Origin: Ferrimicrobium sp.
GTDB lineage: Bacteria; Actinomycetota; Acidimicrobiia; Acidimicrobiales; Acidimicrobiaceae
Reading direction: 5' to 3'
Length of the DNA stretch: 64,000 nucleotides
Assembly (NCBI RefSeq): GCF_027364955.1
Contig: NZ_DAHXOI010000005.1
Span: forward strand, 1-64,000
Both the position numbers and the translations under genes were made by a program. The notes beneath the pieces were generated by a model that searched no databases, was not told where the DNA came from, and saw nothing but the letters and a program-made list of their open reading frames with translations. Below are positions 8,868-17,093 of the stretch, one piece after another; the first letter of the stretch is position 1; each line of letters begins with the position of its first letter.

Positions 8868-9482
8868 TCAGGGCGTCCCAGCCTCAGCCCGGATCAAGCT
8901 CTCGATGAGCGGCCCCAATAGACTCCCAGCCTCATCAACCAGGGGGTACTCTTCGGCTTTCACCATGGCGCGACTCAATATAATTCCCCTGACTGTAGCC
9001 AAAATCAGATGAGCAACGACCCGAGCCCGATCCTCTGGGACCCCAGTGCGCTCAACCAGAAACACTGAGATAAAGTCGATCCAGTCATTCATGGCGTGAG
9101 AGAGAAACTCGCCGTAGAGGTCGCGCTCTCGCATGCTCGCCCCGACGAGCTCAAAGAAAAGCTGAGTGGCGCCTTCATTGTCAGGGTTTGAGATGTCCAC
9201 CATCGCAGCTCGCACATAACGCGATGCGAGTTCGGGCCCGGCGTCTTCTTCCCGCAACGTCGCTTGCAACCCACCGCGTTGTTCGTCTGCGAAACGTGCA
9301 AGCAACTGCTCGAGTAGCTTGTCCTTGGTGCCAAAGTGATGTTCGAGTGTGTTCGGTGCCACGCCGAGCTCATCAGCGAGCTTCCTATACGTCAATGACG
9401 CAAGGCCGTTAGCCTTCAGATACTCGGTCGCCTGTTCTGTCAACTGCTCGCGCCGAGGGTTACCTTTGTCACTAGATTCCAT
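8868..9482 (-). CDS. TetR/AcrR-family transcriptional regulator
   Basis: The 204-residue protein has an N-terminal TetR helix-turn-helix: LTYRKLADELGVAPNTLEHH then FGTKDKLLEQLL, residues about 30-65. An alpha-helical ligand-binding domain follows. It lies upstream of the liv operon on the same strand and might control it, but this is only positional. A TAGGCT box 6 nt before the ATG suggests a leaderless transcript. Confidence 0.85.
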   Translation of the reverse strand: MESSDKGNPRREQLTEQATEYLKANGLASLTYRKLADELGVAPNTLEHHFGTKDKLLEQLLARFADEQRGGLQATLREEDAGPELASRYVRAAMVDISNPDNEGATQLFFELVGASMRERDLYGEFLSHAMNDWIDFISVFLVERTGVPEDRARVVAHLILATVRGIILSRAMVKAEEYPLVDEAGSLLGPLIESLIRAEAGTP

Positions 9483-9621
9483 CGCCTCAGCCTAGAAGGT
9501 CTCACGATAAAACAGCTGGATCCAACGCCTCAATCCCTCAGAGATCAAGGTCACTCGGCACCCTCAAGATAGGCGCAGCACGAGAGAGCACTGCTCAGCG
9601 AATCAACTCGCTGTTCACTCA

Positions 9622-9648
9622 GTGCCCCAACACAGGGCACATTTTTTT
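9622..9648 (+). terminator. Plus-strand terminator-like hairpin abutting tRNA-Phe
   Basis: GTGCCC (9622-9627), a 7-nt loop, GGGCAC (9635-9640), then A and seven T (9642-9648). On the plus strand this is a classic intrinsic terminator, but no plus-strand gene leads into it. On the minus strand it immediately follows the tRNA-Phe CCA end without a U-tract. It may stop antisense transcription into the tRNAs, or the stem may serve as the tRNA 3' trailer. Confidence 0.55.
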
Positions 9649-9723
9649 GGTGGTCGGAACCGGCGTCGATCCGGTGACCTCACGCTTTTCAGGCGTGCGC
9701 TCTACCTGCTGAGCTATCCGACC
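9648..9723 (-). tRNA. tRNA-Phe (GAA)
   Basis: It folds as a full cloverleaf of 76 nt including an encoded CCA. The acceptor is GGTCGGA/TCCGACC with discriminator A, the D-stem GCTC/GAGC, and the anticodon stem CACGC/GCGTG around CTGAAAA (anticodon GAA). The T-stem ACCGG/CCGGT closes a 7-nt loop ATCGACG. The first T-loop base is A rather than the usual T. It is transcribed leftward, directly downstream of tRNA-Asp. Confidence 0.95.
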
Positions 9724-9737
9724 ATAACGAGCGATCG

Positions 9738-9815
9738 TGGCGGACCCGACGGGATTTGAACCCGCGACCTCCGGCTTGACAGGCCGGCGTGCACTCCGAG
9801 CTGCACCACGGGTCC
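9738..9815 (-). tRNA. tRNA-Asp (GTC)
   Basis: A 78-nt cloverleaf with encoded CCA. The acceptor is GGACCCG/CGGGTCC with discriminator G, the D-stem GTGC/GCAC with a 10-nt loop, and the anticodon stem CCGGC/GCCGG around CTGTCAA (anticodon GTC). The T-arm GCGGG/CCCGT has loop TTCAAAT. It lies 14 nt upstream of tRNA-Phe and the two probably share a transcript. Confidence 0.96.
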
Positions 9816-9885
9816 CTACGCAATCGCTTGCAAGAAGATCAGTATATAAGACCCGCTCTCTCTCCCACTGCAGAAGCGAGAAAAC

Positions 9886-10743
9886 TCAAGAACGGTTCAC
9901 TGACGCTAGCAGTCGGTCGCCAACCTCAGCTGGAACGACCAAGTCCCCAAAGCCCTTCAGGGGTTCGAGTCCTGGCTTAAAGGTACCGTGGTAGTCGGAG
10001 CCGCCGGTGACCAATAGATCGAGATCATGGGCGATCTGTGTCAGCTCTCTACGTTGTTCCGGGGTGTACGCCGCATAGAGACACTCGAGACCGACAAGTC
10101 CTATCCGACGGAAACCAGCCAGGGTTCTGGCCAGCGAAGAGAGGGGCAAACCGAGGCTGAGAGGATGTGCCACGACCGCCACCAACCCAAGGTCCGCACA
10201 GAGTGGTCCGATCTCATCGAAGCCAAACAAGGTCTTGGGGCGGTACAGTGGCCTTCCCTTGGCCAAGTACCGGTCGAAGGCGTCCTGGATACTCTCGGCG
10301 TAACCATGGTCGACAAGGACCCTTGCAAAATGCGGCCGGCCCACACTCTTGGCTGCAAAGTCCGTGGTTCCTGCCGCCGTAAGCACCTCCTCCTCGGTGA
10401 TCGCAAGCCCATGCTGATTCGCCTGATCTAGGAGCTCAAGATTACGATTCCGCCGCGCTACTGCAAGTTCGTCGATCCTCGCCGCGAGCTCGGTGCGAGC
10501 GAGTGAATGCCCGTAGACAAGAAGATGAAAGGTACCACCGTCCCATCGCAACGAGAGCTCAACGCCATCGGGGGGTGCCAGCTCTGAATCGATCACCTTG
10601 GCAAAGGCCGCACTCCCCGCCAGGGTATCGTGATCGGTCAGGACCGCCAGATGAACATGTCCAAGGCTCGCCGCCAGCTGATCAGGAGGCACCGAACCGT
10701 CCGAGGCATCCGAGTGGAGATGAAGGTCACAGCGAGCTTCCAT
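9886..10743 (-). CDS. PHP-domain phosphoesterase (RNase AM / nucleoside bisphosphate phosphatase-like)
   Basis: The 285-residue metal-dependent phosphoesterase has the PHP motifs DLHLHSDASDGSV (motif 1), LTDHDTLAG (motif 2), a central DHG/RPHFA segment (KSVGRPHFARVLVDHG), VVAHPLSLG and the terminal GGSDYHG. This order matches the YciV/TrpH group, which includes RNase AM and 3',5'-nucleotide phosphatases. The start is the ATG of MEARCDLHLH, where the domain begins. A TAGACT box lies 7 nt upstream, so the mRNA is probably leaderless. An extension to 10803 is open but not typical. Substrate preference cannot be decided. Confidence 0.85.
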   Translation of the reverse strand: MEARCDLHLHSDASDGSVPPDQLAASLGHVHLAVLTDHDTLAGSAAFAKVIDSELAPPDGVELSLRWDGGTFHLLVYGHSLARTELAARIDELAVARRNRNLELLDQANQHGLAITEEEVLTAAGTTDFAAKSVGRPHFARVLVDHGYAESIQDAFDRYLAKGRPLYRPKTLFGFDEIGPLCADLGLVAVVAHPLSLGLPLSSLARTLAGFRRIGLVGLECLYAAYTPEQRRELTQIAHDLDLLVTGGSDYHGTFKPGLEPLKGFGDLVVPAEVGDRLLASVNRS

Positions 10744-11290
10744 GGAGGTGAGTCTAGCCTCGGCCCTCGTGGCCGCACGGAACCAAGCGGCCATTGTGCA
10801 CACTGATGGTCCTCCATGAACCGTGCAGTATCGCTACGCGAGCCAACAACGTCTGGAATATTCGCCTGAGATTATCGCCTGAGATAGGGATCGCCTCACG
10901 CAACAACCGATCGGTGCACCTGAGGCGCATCAGAAGATACGCCAGGGGAACCTCGTCCCAACAAGCCACGCAACGTTGGGACATCCTTGAAGAGCGACGT
11001 GGCCCATTCTTCCCCAACTCGCCACTTGTCCCACAATAGTCACGTGACCGTTGTCGGCACCAAGCACACCGAGGGTGTGACGCGCTAGCGCAGCCAAGGA
11101 GATCCAGGCTAACGAGACGGGCCAGTATGCCTGTCACCAGCGAACAGGCGATGCCGCAAAGGGCTCTCCATCGACACCACGGAGGCTCTGGCCAAGACTA
11201 CCTGGGCGAGACCATCGTGTCGGGGCGAATTTTCGCTTCACAAAGGTAACAGAAAACAGCGCAACCCATCCCGGGGTGGGCGAGAGATGC
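10744..11290. other. Intergenic region before purF
   Basis: I see no gene I can support in this stretch of about 550 bp. A near-palindrome CCCATCCCGGGGTGGG (11265-11280) sits about 10 nt upstream of the proposed purF -10 box, where a repressor could act. Confidence 0.4.
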
Positions 11291-11305
11291 TAGGCTTAAC
11301 ATACC
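11291..11305 (+). promoter_or_regulatory. -10 box for a leaderless purF mRNA
   Basis: TAGGCT at 11291-11296 is followed after 9 nt by the GTG start. There is no Shine-Dalgarno sequence in between, so transcription would start at or within a few bases of the start codon. The same hexamer stands 8 nt before purL. No good -35 hexamer is visible. Confidence 0.55.
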
Positions 11306-12757
11306 GTGATCGAAGATCCCCAGAACGACAATTCGGAGCACGATCAACTTGAACGTGATCATCCGGAGGAGGCTTGTGGGGTCTTTGGTATCTCACTGCC
11401 AGGTGAAGCCGTCTCTTACTTAACCTTTGACGGCATCTACGCGCTCCAGCACCGTGGTCAGGAGTCCGCCGGCATGGCGGTCGCTGACAACGGCGAGATC
11501 ACCGTGGTCAAGAACCTCGGCCTCGTCAGTGCGGTCTTTGATGACTCGACACTCGCCTCCTTGCCGGGAGGCATGGCGATCGGACACACCCGTTATGCCA
11601 CCGCCGGGGACCGTAGCTGGCATAACGCACAACCCATTTTCCGTGCCAGCGGTGAGTATGGCGTCGCTGTTGCGCATAACGGCAACCTCACGAACTCCTA
11701 TGAGCTCGCAGATCGTCTCTTCGACACCATCGCTCGGCAACCCTCCGACACCGAAATCATCGCACAACTCATCTCGGTCTCCGTTGCGCGATCACGGCCG
11801 GCTTCGGTCCACGACTATGCGGATGCGGTACGCGGAGCCCTCGTCGAACTGCGTGGCGCCTACTCCCTTGCCATGCTCGATGGCGATCGGATCATCGGTG
11901 CACGCGACCCCGATGGTTTTCGACCCCTTTGCCTCGGCACCATTGCACCGAATGGATGGGTCATCGCCTCGGAGTCCCCGGCCCTTGACGTCATTGGCGC
12001 TGAGTTCGTTCGTGAGATCGAGCCAGGCGAGGTCGTGATCATCGACGCAGATGGCGCCCACAGTTTCCCCTCGCCAGAGGCTTCGCCCTCTCACCTTTGC
12101 ATCTTTGAGTTCGTCTACTTTGCTCGTCCCGACACCAAGCTCCTCGGCAAGGAGGTGCACGGCACTCGACGGGCGATGGGCGAGTATCTCGCTCACACCC
12201 TTCCAGTCGCCGCGGACATGGTGATGGGTGTCCCTGACTCAGGAGTGCCTGCCGCCGAGGGCTACGCACTCGCCTCTGGCATTCCCTACGGTCAAGGGCT
12301 GGTGAAGAACCGCTACATAGGACGGACCTTTATCAACCCAGGTATCAAGAGTCGCCAGGACGCGATTCGCCGCAAGCTCAACGTCTTAGAAGAGAACGTA
12401 CGGGGCAAGCGTGTCGTCGTGGTCGATGACTCCATCGTTCGGGGTTCAACGACCAAGTCGATCGTCCGTCTCTTAAAGCAAGCGGGTGCGGCCGAGGTGC
12501 ATCTTCGCATCTCCTCGCCACCGTATCGCTGGCCCTGCTTCTACGGGATTGATACACCAAACCGACCCGATCTGATCGCGGCGAACCACAGCGTGGAGGA
12601 GATCACCGAGATCCTCGGTGCAGACAGTCTCGCCTATCTCCAACTAGGCGATCTCCGCAAGGCGATTGGCACTCCAGAGGGCTTCTGCGATGCCTGTCTG
12701 ACGGGTAGCTATCCTGTCGAGCTCAGCACCCATCTCGCCGGTCAACAGGTGCTCTAG
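11306..12757 (+). CDS. purF: Amidophosphoribosyltransferase
   Basis: The 483-residue enzyme makes phosphoribosylamine from PRPP and glutamine, the first step of purine synthesis. A 23-residue propeptide precedes the catalytic Cys24 (EEACGVFGI). Glutaminase motifs IGHTRYATAG and VAHNGNLTN follow, and the PRPP motif is VVVVDDSIVRGSTT. Cys residues in HLCIFEF, WPCFYGID and FCDACLTG correspond to the ligands of the [4Fe-4S] cluster in the Bacillus-type enzyme, so this is the iron-sulfur, self-processing form. It begins the purF-purM-pyrE run (11-nt gap to purM). The GTG start is supported by the -10 box alone. Confidence 0.97.
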   Translation: MIEDPQNDNSEHDQLERDHPEEACGVFGISLPGEAVSYLTFDGIYALQHRGQESAGMAVADNGEITVVKNLGLVSAVFDDSTLASLPGGMAIGHTRYATAGDRSWHNAQPIFRASGEYGVAVAHNGNLTNSYELADRLFDTIARQPSDTEIIAQLISVSVARSRPASVHDYADAVRGALVELRGAYSLAMLDGDRIIGARDPDGFRPLCLGTIAPNGWVIASESPALDVIGAEFVREIEPGEVVIIDADGAHSFPSPEASPSHLCIFEFVYFARPDTKLLGKEVHGTRRAMGEYLAHTLPVAADMVMGVPDSGVPAAEGYALASGIPYGQGLVKNRYIGRTFINPGIKSRQDAIRRKLNVLEENVRGKRVVVVDDSIVRGSTTKSIVRLLKQAGAAEVHLRISSPPYRWPCFYGIDTPNRPDLIAANHSVEEITEILGADSLAYLQLGDLRKAIGTPEGFCDACLTGSYPVELSTHLAGQQVL

Positions 12758-12768
12758 AAAGGACATCC

Positions 12769-13773
12769 GTGGACTACCAGCAAGCTGGCGTGGACTTAGT
12801 CAACGCCGAGGAGGCGGTCAAGGCGATCACAGCCCTGGTCAGGAGTACCTATAACTCGCATGTCCTCTCCGACCTCGGCGGCTTCGGCGGACTCTATCGT
12901 CTCGGCGGTGAGGGTACCCCGACGCTGGTCGCCACCACCGACGGAGTAGGCACCAAGACCGAGGTCGCTCGGGCTGGCAACCGTTGGGAGGGGATCGGCC
13001 AGGATCTCGTGGCGATGTGTCTTGACGACCTCGTCTGTACCGGAGCCCGCCCTCTCTTCTTTCTCGACTATCTCGCCGTCGGCAAGAACGAGCCAACGTT
13101 GATCGCCACCTTGGTGGCCTCGATGGCAACGGCGCTTAAGTCAGCCCAGACCGCGCTCATCGGCGGTGAGATCGCCGAACACCCCGGTTCGATGGCTCCC
13201 GACCAGGTCGACCTTGCCGGCTTCGCGGTAGGTCTCATGGACCCAGCGACAGCGATCGGTGCTGATCACGTGCGACCGGGTGACCGGATCATCGGCCTCC
13301 CCTCGCCGAATCTTCGTTCCAACGGTTTCTCATTGGTGCGTGCCATCTACGCCGATCTACTCACCCACGTCGCCGACGGGGTGGCTGCCAAAAGCGAGCT
13401 GGCGCTTTACGAGGAACTCATCGCCCCCTCGGTGCTCTATGCACCACCCATGCTCGACTTCATCAATGACTCGCTCCTCCATGCCGCCAGCCACACCACC
13501 GGCGGCGGGCTGGTGAACAACCTCGCCCGGGTGATTCCCGAGGGATTGAGTGCCACCGTTGACGCAACAGCGTGGCAATGGCCAGCTATCTTTGCCCAAC
13601 TGATGCATGATGGCTCGGTTCCGCTCGCCGAGATGCGACGCACCTTCAACCTCGGCATCGGAATGGCGCTGGTCACCGCACCCGAGAAGGCAAAGGTCAT
13701 TCTCGACTCCTATCCCGGCTCAGTCGAGATCGGTCGAATCGAAGAAGGGAACGAACGCGCACGATGGAGCTAA
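12769..13773 (+). CDS. purM: Phosphoribosylformylglycinamidine cyclo-ligase (AIR synthase)
   Basis: The 334-residue enzyme closes FGAM to aminoimidazole ribotide with ATP. Family motifs seen are TTDGVGTKTEVA, DDLVCTGARPLFFLDYLAVG, ALIGGEIAEHPG, LRSNGFSLVR and HTTGGGLVNNLARV. The start is GTG with AAAGGA 5 nt upstream. Its last 10 nt overlap pyrE, so the three genes purF, purM and pyrE form an operon. Confidence 0.96.
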   Translation: MDYQQAGVDLVNAEEAVKAITALVRSTYNSHVLSDLGGFGGLYRLGGEGTPTLVATTDGVGTKTEVARAGNRWEGIGQDLVAMCLDDLVCTGARPLFFLDYLAVGKNEPTLIATLVASMATALKSAQTALIGGEIAEHPGSMAPDQVDLAGFAVGLMDPATAIGADHVRPGDRIIGLPSPNLRSNGFSLVRAIYADLLTHVADGVAAKSELALYEELIAPSVLYAPPMLDFINDSLLHAASHTTGGGLVNNLARVIPEGLSATVDATAWQWPAIFAQLMHDGSVPLAEMRRTFNLGIGMALVTAPEKAKVILDSYPGSVEIGRIEEGNERARWS

Positions 13774-14345
13774 CCCCCGCAGACGCTGCAGCAGCACGAG
13801 CAGAGTTGATCGCAAGCATCAAGGAGTACGCTATTACCTATGGTGACTTCACCCTAAAGTCTGGCGCCCGCTCGACCTGGTTTATCGACACCAAGCGGGC
13901 GATCTGTCGCCCTCCAACCCTCTTTCGTACCGCACAGCTCACTCTGGCTGCTCTCGCTGACGACGTGACAACCGTCGGTGGGCTGACGATGGGTGCAGAC
14001 CCGATCGCCTTCGCCACTGCCGCGATCGCGCAAGCCAACGGGCGAAACCTGGGCGCCTTCTCTGTCCGCAAGGAGCCCAAGGAGTATGGACAGGGTGGTC
14101 GCATCGTCGGAAATCTCACCGAGCACGACCGGGTCTGCGTGGTGGAAGACACCCCCTCTCGTGGAACGTCGCTGAAAGCCGCGATCGAGGCGGTTGAGGC
14201 GACCGGGGCGAAAGTTGTACAGGCACTTGCGATCGTCGATCGTGGCGGGAGTGCTTCCCAGGTCGTTGCACCCATTCCTTTTGTGGCACTCATCACCGCC
14301 CCCGATCTCGGTCTGCCCTACGAGGGAGGGCTCGAGCACCCGTAG
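13764..14345 (+). CDS. pyrE: Orotate phosphoribosyltransferase
   Basis: The 193-residue enzyme joins orotate to PRPP to make OMP in pyrimidine synthesis. It has the characteristic N-terminal GDFTLKSGARSTWFIDTK, the loop FSVRKEPKEYGQGG, and the PRPP-binding strand-loop VCVVEDTPSRGTSLKAAIE. In the last, Pro-Ser replaces the more usual small residues. It is embedded with purine genes, and its start lies within purM (10-nt overlap), so it is translationally coupled. OMP decarboxylase is not nearby. Confidence 0.92.
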   Translation: MELTPADAAAARAELIASIKEYAITYGDFTLKSGARSTWFIDTKRAICRPPTLFRTAQLTLAALADDVTTVGGLTMGADPIAFATAAIAQANGRNLGAFSVRKEPKEYGQGGRIVGNLTEHDRVCVVEDTPSRGTSLKAAIEAVEATGAKVVQALAIVDRGGSASQVVAPIPFVALITAPDLGLPYEGGLEHP

Positions 14346-14390
14346 CTGGTGCGATCTCACCCACCGTATCTCCTGCAAGGTCTTCGCTGT

Positions 14391-14963
14391 TCACGACGAC
14401 CAAAGCGCCTCCAACACTCTTCGCGCTTCACGCGGATCGGTGATTCGGAGAATGGGAAGGGCTGGGTAATCGGCAAGGGCTCGACGGATCCGTCCCGGAT
14501 AGCTTGCCCGGGTGCGCCAAGCCCAGCGTATGATATGTTCTGGGTTGGTCAAGATCGTCCACAGTGGAGGCTCGACATTGCCATTCCAGAGCGGTTCGCG
14601 CCTCATATTTCGCCGGATAGTACGCCAGATCACCCTCTTCATCACCACAACGAGGGGGTAATCGAGCCAGATCAACAGTTCGGCCCGTGAGAGGAGTCGC
14701 TGGCGAACCCGATCGTACTGCCATTCGAGCACCCAACGGTCTTGAGAGATGAACTGCTCCACCTCAGCTTCGAAGGTCGTCCGCACGCTCCAGTTGGGTC
14801 CATGAAAGAGGCTGTCAAGTTCTACATAGGGAAGGGCCAGTTGGATATGGAGCTGACGACACAAGGATGACTTGCCTGAACCAGACACCCCCGCTACCAG
14901 AATCCGATTTGGTTGTGCATTCAATGCACCTACTTCGCTCACCAACGGCATACTGCGATCCAC
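14391..14963 (-). CDS. P-loop nucleotide kinase-like protein (topology modulation/FlaR-like)
   Basis: The 190-residue protein has Walker A RILVAGVSGSGKSSL (residues about 20-34), the LPYVELDSLFHGPNW segment and a LIWLDYPLVVVMKRVIWRT strand. These are typical of small adenylate-kinase-like ATPases annotated as FlaR or DNA topology modulation protein. A TATAAT (minus strand, 14990-14985) lies 21 nt before the GTG, with GGGGGA between. An alternative ATG lies four codons in. The substrate is unknown. It converges with pyrE. Confidence 0.75.
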   Translation of the reverse strand: MDRSMPLVSEVGALNAQPNRILVAGVSGSGKSSLCRQLHIQLALPYVELDSLFHGPNWSVRTTFEAEVEQFISQDRWVLEWQYDRVRQRLLSRAELLIWLDYPLVVVMKRVIWRTIRRNMRREPLWNGNVEPPLWTILTNPEHIIRWAWRTRASYPGRIRRALADYPALPILRITDPREARRVLEALWSS

Positions 14964-15252
14964 ATCTTAAATCCCCCGAGCAGATTATAGTGATACGGCT
15001 CAGCAATGCACCATAAAGATTCAACTAGTGAGGTGAGGCAAACAGGTCTGCATATTCGTAACCACCTCTGTAACCTCCTCTTTGGCATCCGCCGATCGAC
15101 ACACCCTCATATGATTCGAGAGACGCAGCCACCTGCAACTCATCAACATCCTTGATTGTGCATCCCCTAACAGCCACACTTGATGACGAAAAGATCTCCT
15201 TCGACAGCGTGAGAGGTACCCGTAAAACCGAGACGGGCCACTACGAACCGAT

Positions 15253-15738
15253 TCATCTCTTCGGACCGATAGCCTTCCTACGACATCCTCCAGCGTGGCC
15301 CAACGGCAAATCGCACTCAGCGCGTGCCCTCGGCATCCACCGATGACACCGTCCCTCAGGATGAACCGCCGAGGCTTCGGTTGGCTCTGGGGTATCTGAA
15401 GAATTTCGCAGACGCTGAGGAGTATCAACCGATCGACGAAGCTGCTCGAGCTCGTCATCGAGTATCTGTTCGATAAATGCCCAGGCAGTATCCCAATAGT
15501 GACGGGCAAGGACGTTGCGCAGATCAACAATATTTCGCCAAGGGATCTCTGGGCGCCGCTCCTTAAACTCGTCGCTCAGAGCATTGGCGACCTCTCCGAT
15601 GACACCGAGCTCACGCATGACTGCAGAGCGAAACATGTCGTCACTCGAGTTATGTTTGGAGCGCCAACGCCCGATCTTTGCAATCGCACCGAGGATATCG
15701 TTAGCACGTTCAGCATCGCAGCGGTTGGACCGTGTCAC
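15253..15738 (-). CDS. HepT-like HEPN toxin with Cys/His tail
   Basis: The 161-residue protein matches the HepT (DUF86) family over residues about 10-100, including IPWRNIVDLRNVLARHYW. The family RNase motif is RX4HXY. Here it reads R74-N-V-L-A-R79-H80-Y81, so the His is one residue late. A C-terminal extension not present in typical HepT carries C131, C142, H148 and C152 (ECDLPLGHAGGC), a likely zinc site. The GTG start overlaps the upstream antitoxin stop (GTGA), as expected for a toxin-antitoxin operon. HepT toxins cleave RNA and are neutralised by AMPylation of the Tyr by MntA; activity here is uncertain. Confidence 0.78.
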   Translation of the reverse strand: MTRSNRCDAERANDILGAIAKIGRWRSKHNSSDDMFRSAVMRELGVIGEVANALSDEFKERRPEIPWRNIVDLRNVLARHYWDTAWAFIEQILDDELEQLRRSVDTPQRLRNSSDTPEPTEASAVHPEGRCHRWMPRARAECDLPLGHAGGCRRKAIGPKR

Positions 15739-16202
15739 AGTGGTCGAGCTTCAGCCAACACTCGCTCTCGGATGCTTGGCCTCAACATCTCAGGTATACC
15801 GATGTCGACCTTGATGCCAAGAATTTCGCTAATCTCGTGCCCAAGAGTGAAGAGCTCAAACAGGCGAATGCTATCCGTAGGGATCTCGACAAGTATATCG
15901 AGGTCTGAATCCGCGTTATCCTCACCTCGTGCGACCGACCCGAAGACAAGTACACGCTCAGCGCCATGCGCTCTCGCCAAACATCGCACGCGTTCCCGGT
16001 TGTTCGCCAAGAGTTCGCTCGGACGTATGTCGGCACGGCAAGCCATCAACAGGCGCTCCGCAGTCTCCTCGGAGGGAACTGTGCGACCTTTCTCATAGCG
16101 ATTGACCGCTGGCTGGGACGTACCGGCCCTACGAGCAAGCTGCGCTTGTGATAAACCAGCTCCCACCCGCGCCGTCCGAATCCGTGTACCCAGATCATCC
16201 AT
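15735..16202 (-). CDS. MntA-like antitoxin: XRE HTH fused to minimal nucleotidyltransferase
   Basis: The 155-residue protein has an N-terminal XRE helix-turn-helix (RTARVGAGLSQAQLARRAG, residues 9-40). It is followed by a minimal nucleotidyltransferase with the exact GSX10DXD pattern (G88-S89 to D100 and D102: VFGSVARG then DSDLDILVE). In HEPN/MNT systems this enzyme AMPylates the toxin. The fused HTH suggests that the antitoxin also represses its own operon. TATTAT stands 6 nt before the ATG, giving a leaderless start, and TTGACA lies a little further upstream but at poor spacing. Confidence 0.82.
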   Translation of the reverse strand: MDDLGTRIRTARVGAGLSQAQLARRAGTSQPAVNRYEKGRTVPSEETAERLLMACRADIRPSELLANNRERVRCLARAHGAERVLVFGSVARGEDNADSDLDILVEIPTDSIRLFELFTLGHEISEILGIKVDIGIPEMLRPSIRERVLAEARPL

Positions 16203-16493
16203 ACCTCAATAATACCTTCGTGTGTCAACTGGTGTAGTAGAAGCTGAAGGATATTATTCGAGGCCAACAGCACATCCTCGATCTGTTTGACGAGTTCGTC
16301 CGCGAAGAGGCAGGATCTCGACACGTTACCCGGCGCTTGCGCTAGGCGCACAGGCTGGTATCGATTGTGATACGCGAGCGATTATTCGGGACTGAGCAGT
16401 AAGAGACAACGTGGGTTCCACGAGATTGTTTGACCAGCCTTGTAGGAGAAGGAAGCAACGAATAGTGTAGGCATATCTGCTAGCATCGCAGGG

Positions 16494-17093
16494 GTGACCG
16501 ACAAATGGAGCTGCTTCGCTGGGGATTTGCTCAAGCACTCAAGGGCACAAGCAGGCCTGTCTCAGCGCCAACTCGCTGCGCTCGCCGGGGTTAGCAATGT
16601 GGAAGTAGCCCGCATTGAATCCCATCGTGTCCAGCCCAGTATTCCCACACTTGGCAGACTTTTGGACGTGTGTGGTTCGGGCGTGGAGCTCTCCGGGCGA
16701 TACGTCGACAACAGGGTGGATACGATTACGGCATCGCGAGCGATTCGAGAGTGCCTGACACAATCTGATGAAGACGGCGTGTATCGCAATTGGCTTGTGC
16801 TTCTCGATGACTTAGAGGCGGTTAGCGTAGTTCGGCTCACTGAACTCGTCCATAGTCCTGCGGTTCCTACTGGAGACTCTCGCTACGACGCCTTGATCGC
16901 CGCGCTAGTCGAATACGTCTGTGGACTTAAGGCTGTGGAGCCACCCAGTTGGGTAACTGATCCATGGAGGATGACAACTGATTGGTACGTCTCTGGGATC
17001 GCAGCCCTTCGTGAACTGGAGCGCGATGAAAGCCCAGCCTCGTTCTCCAATCGGGGTATCTACATATGTCAGGCCGACTTGACTCATGTCTGA
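16494..17093 (+). CDS. XRE-family HTH protein of an antitoxin type
   Basis: The 199-residue protein starts with an XRE helix-turn-helix (HSRAQAGLSQRQLAALAGVS, then VARIESHRVQPSIPTLGRLL). It has a C-terminal region of about 130 residues of the kind found next to nucleotidyltransferase-like (DUF6036/AbiEii-like) genes, with PPSWVTDPWRM and ESPASFSNRGIYI. The GTG start is preceded by TAGCAT 7 nt upstream, with no clear ribosome site. It overlaps the broken partner gene by 8 nt. The gene itself appears intact. It is divergent from the HEPN/MNT pair. Confidence 0.75.
   Translation: MTDKWSCFAGDLLKHSRAQAGLSQRQLAALAGVSNVEVARIESHRVQPSIPTLGRLLDVCGSGVELSGRYVDNRVDTITASRAIRECLTQSDEDGVYRNWLVLLDDLEAVSVVRLTELVHSPAVPTGDSRYDALIAALVEYVCGLKAVEPPSWVTDPWRMTTDWYVSGIAALRELERDESPASFSNRGIYICQADLTHV

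Noticed and set aside
10754-11137. 127-codon minus-strand frame upstream of the PHP gene
   Set aside because: Arg/Cys-rich, random-looking translation with no domain; occupies the upstream region of a leaderless gene.
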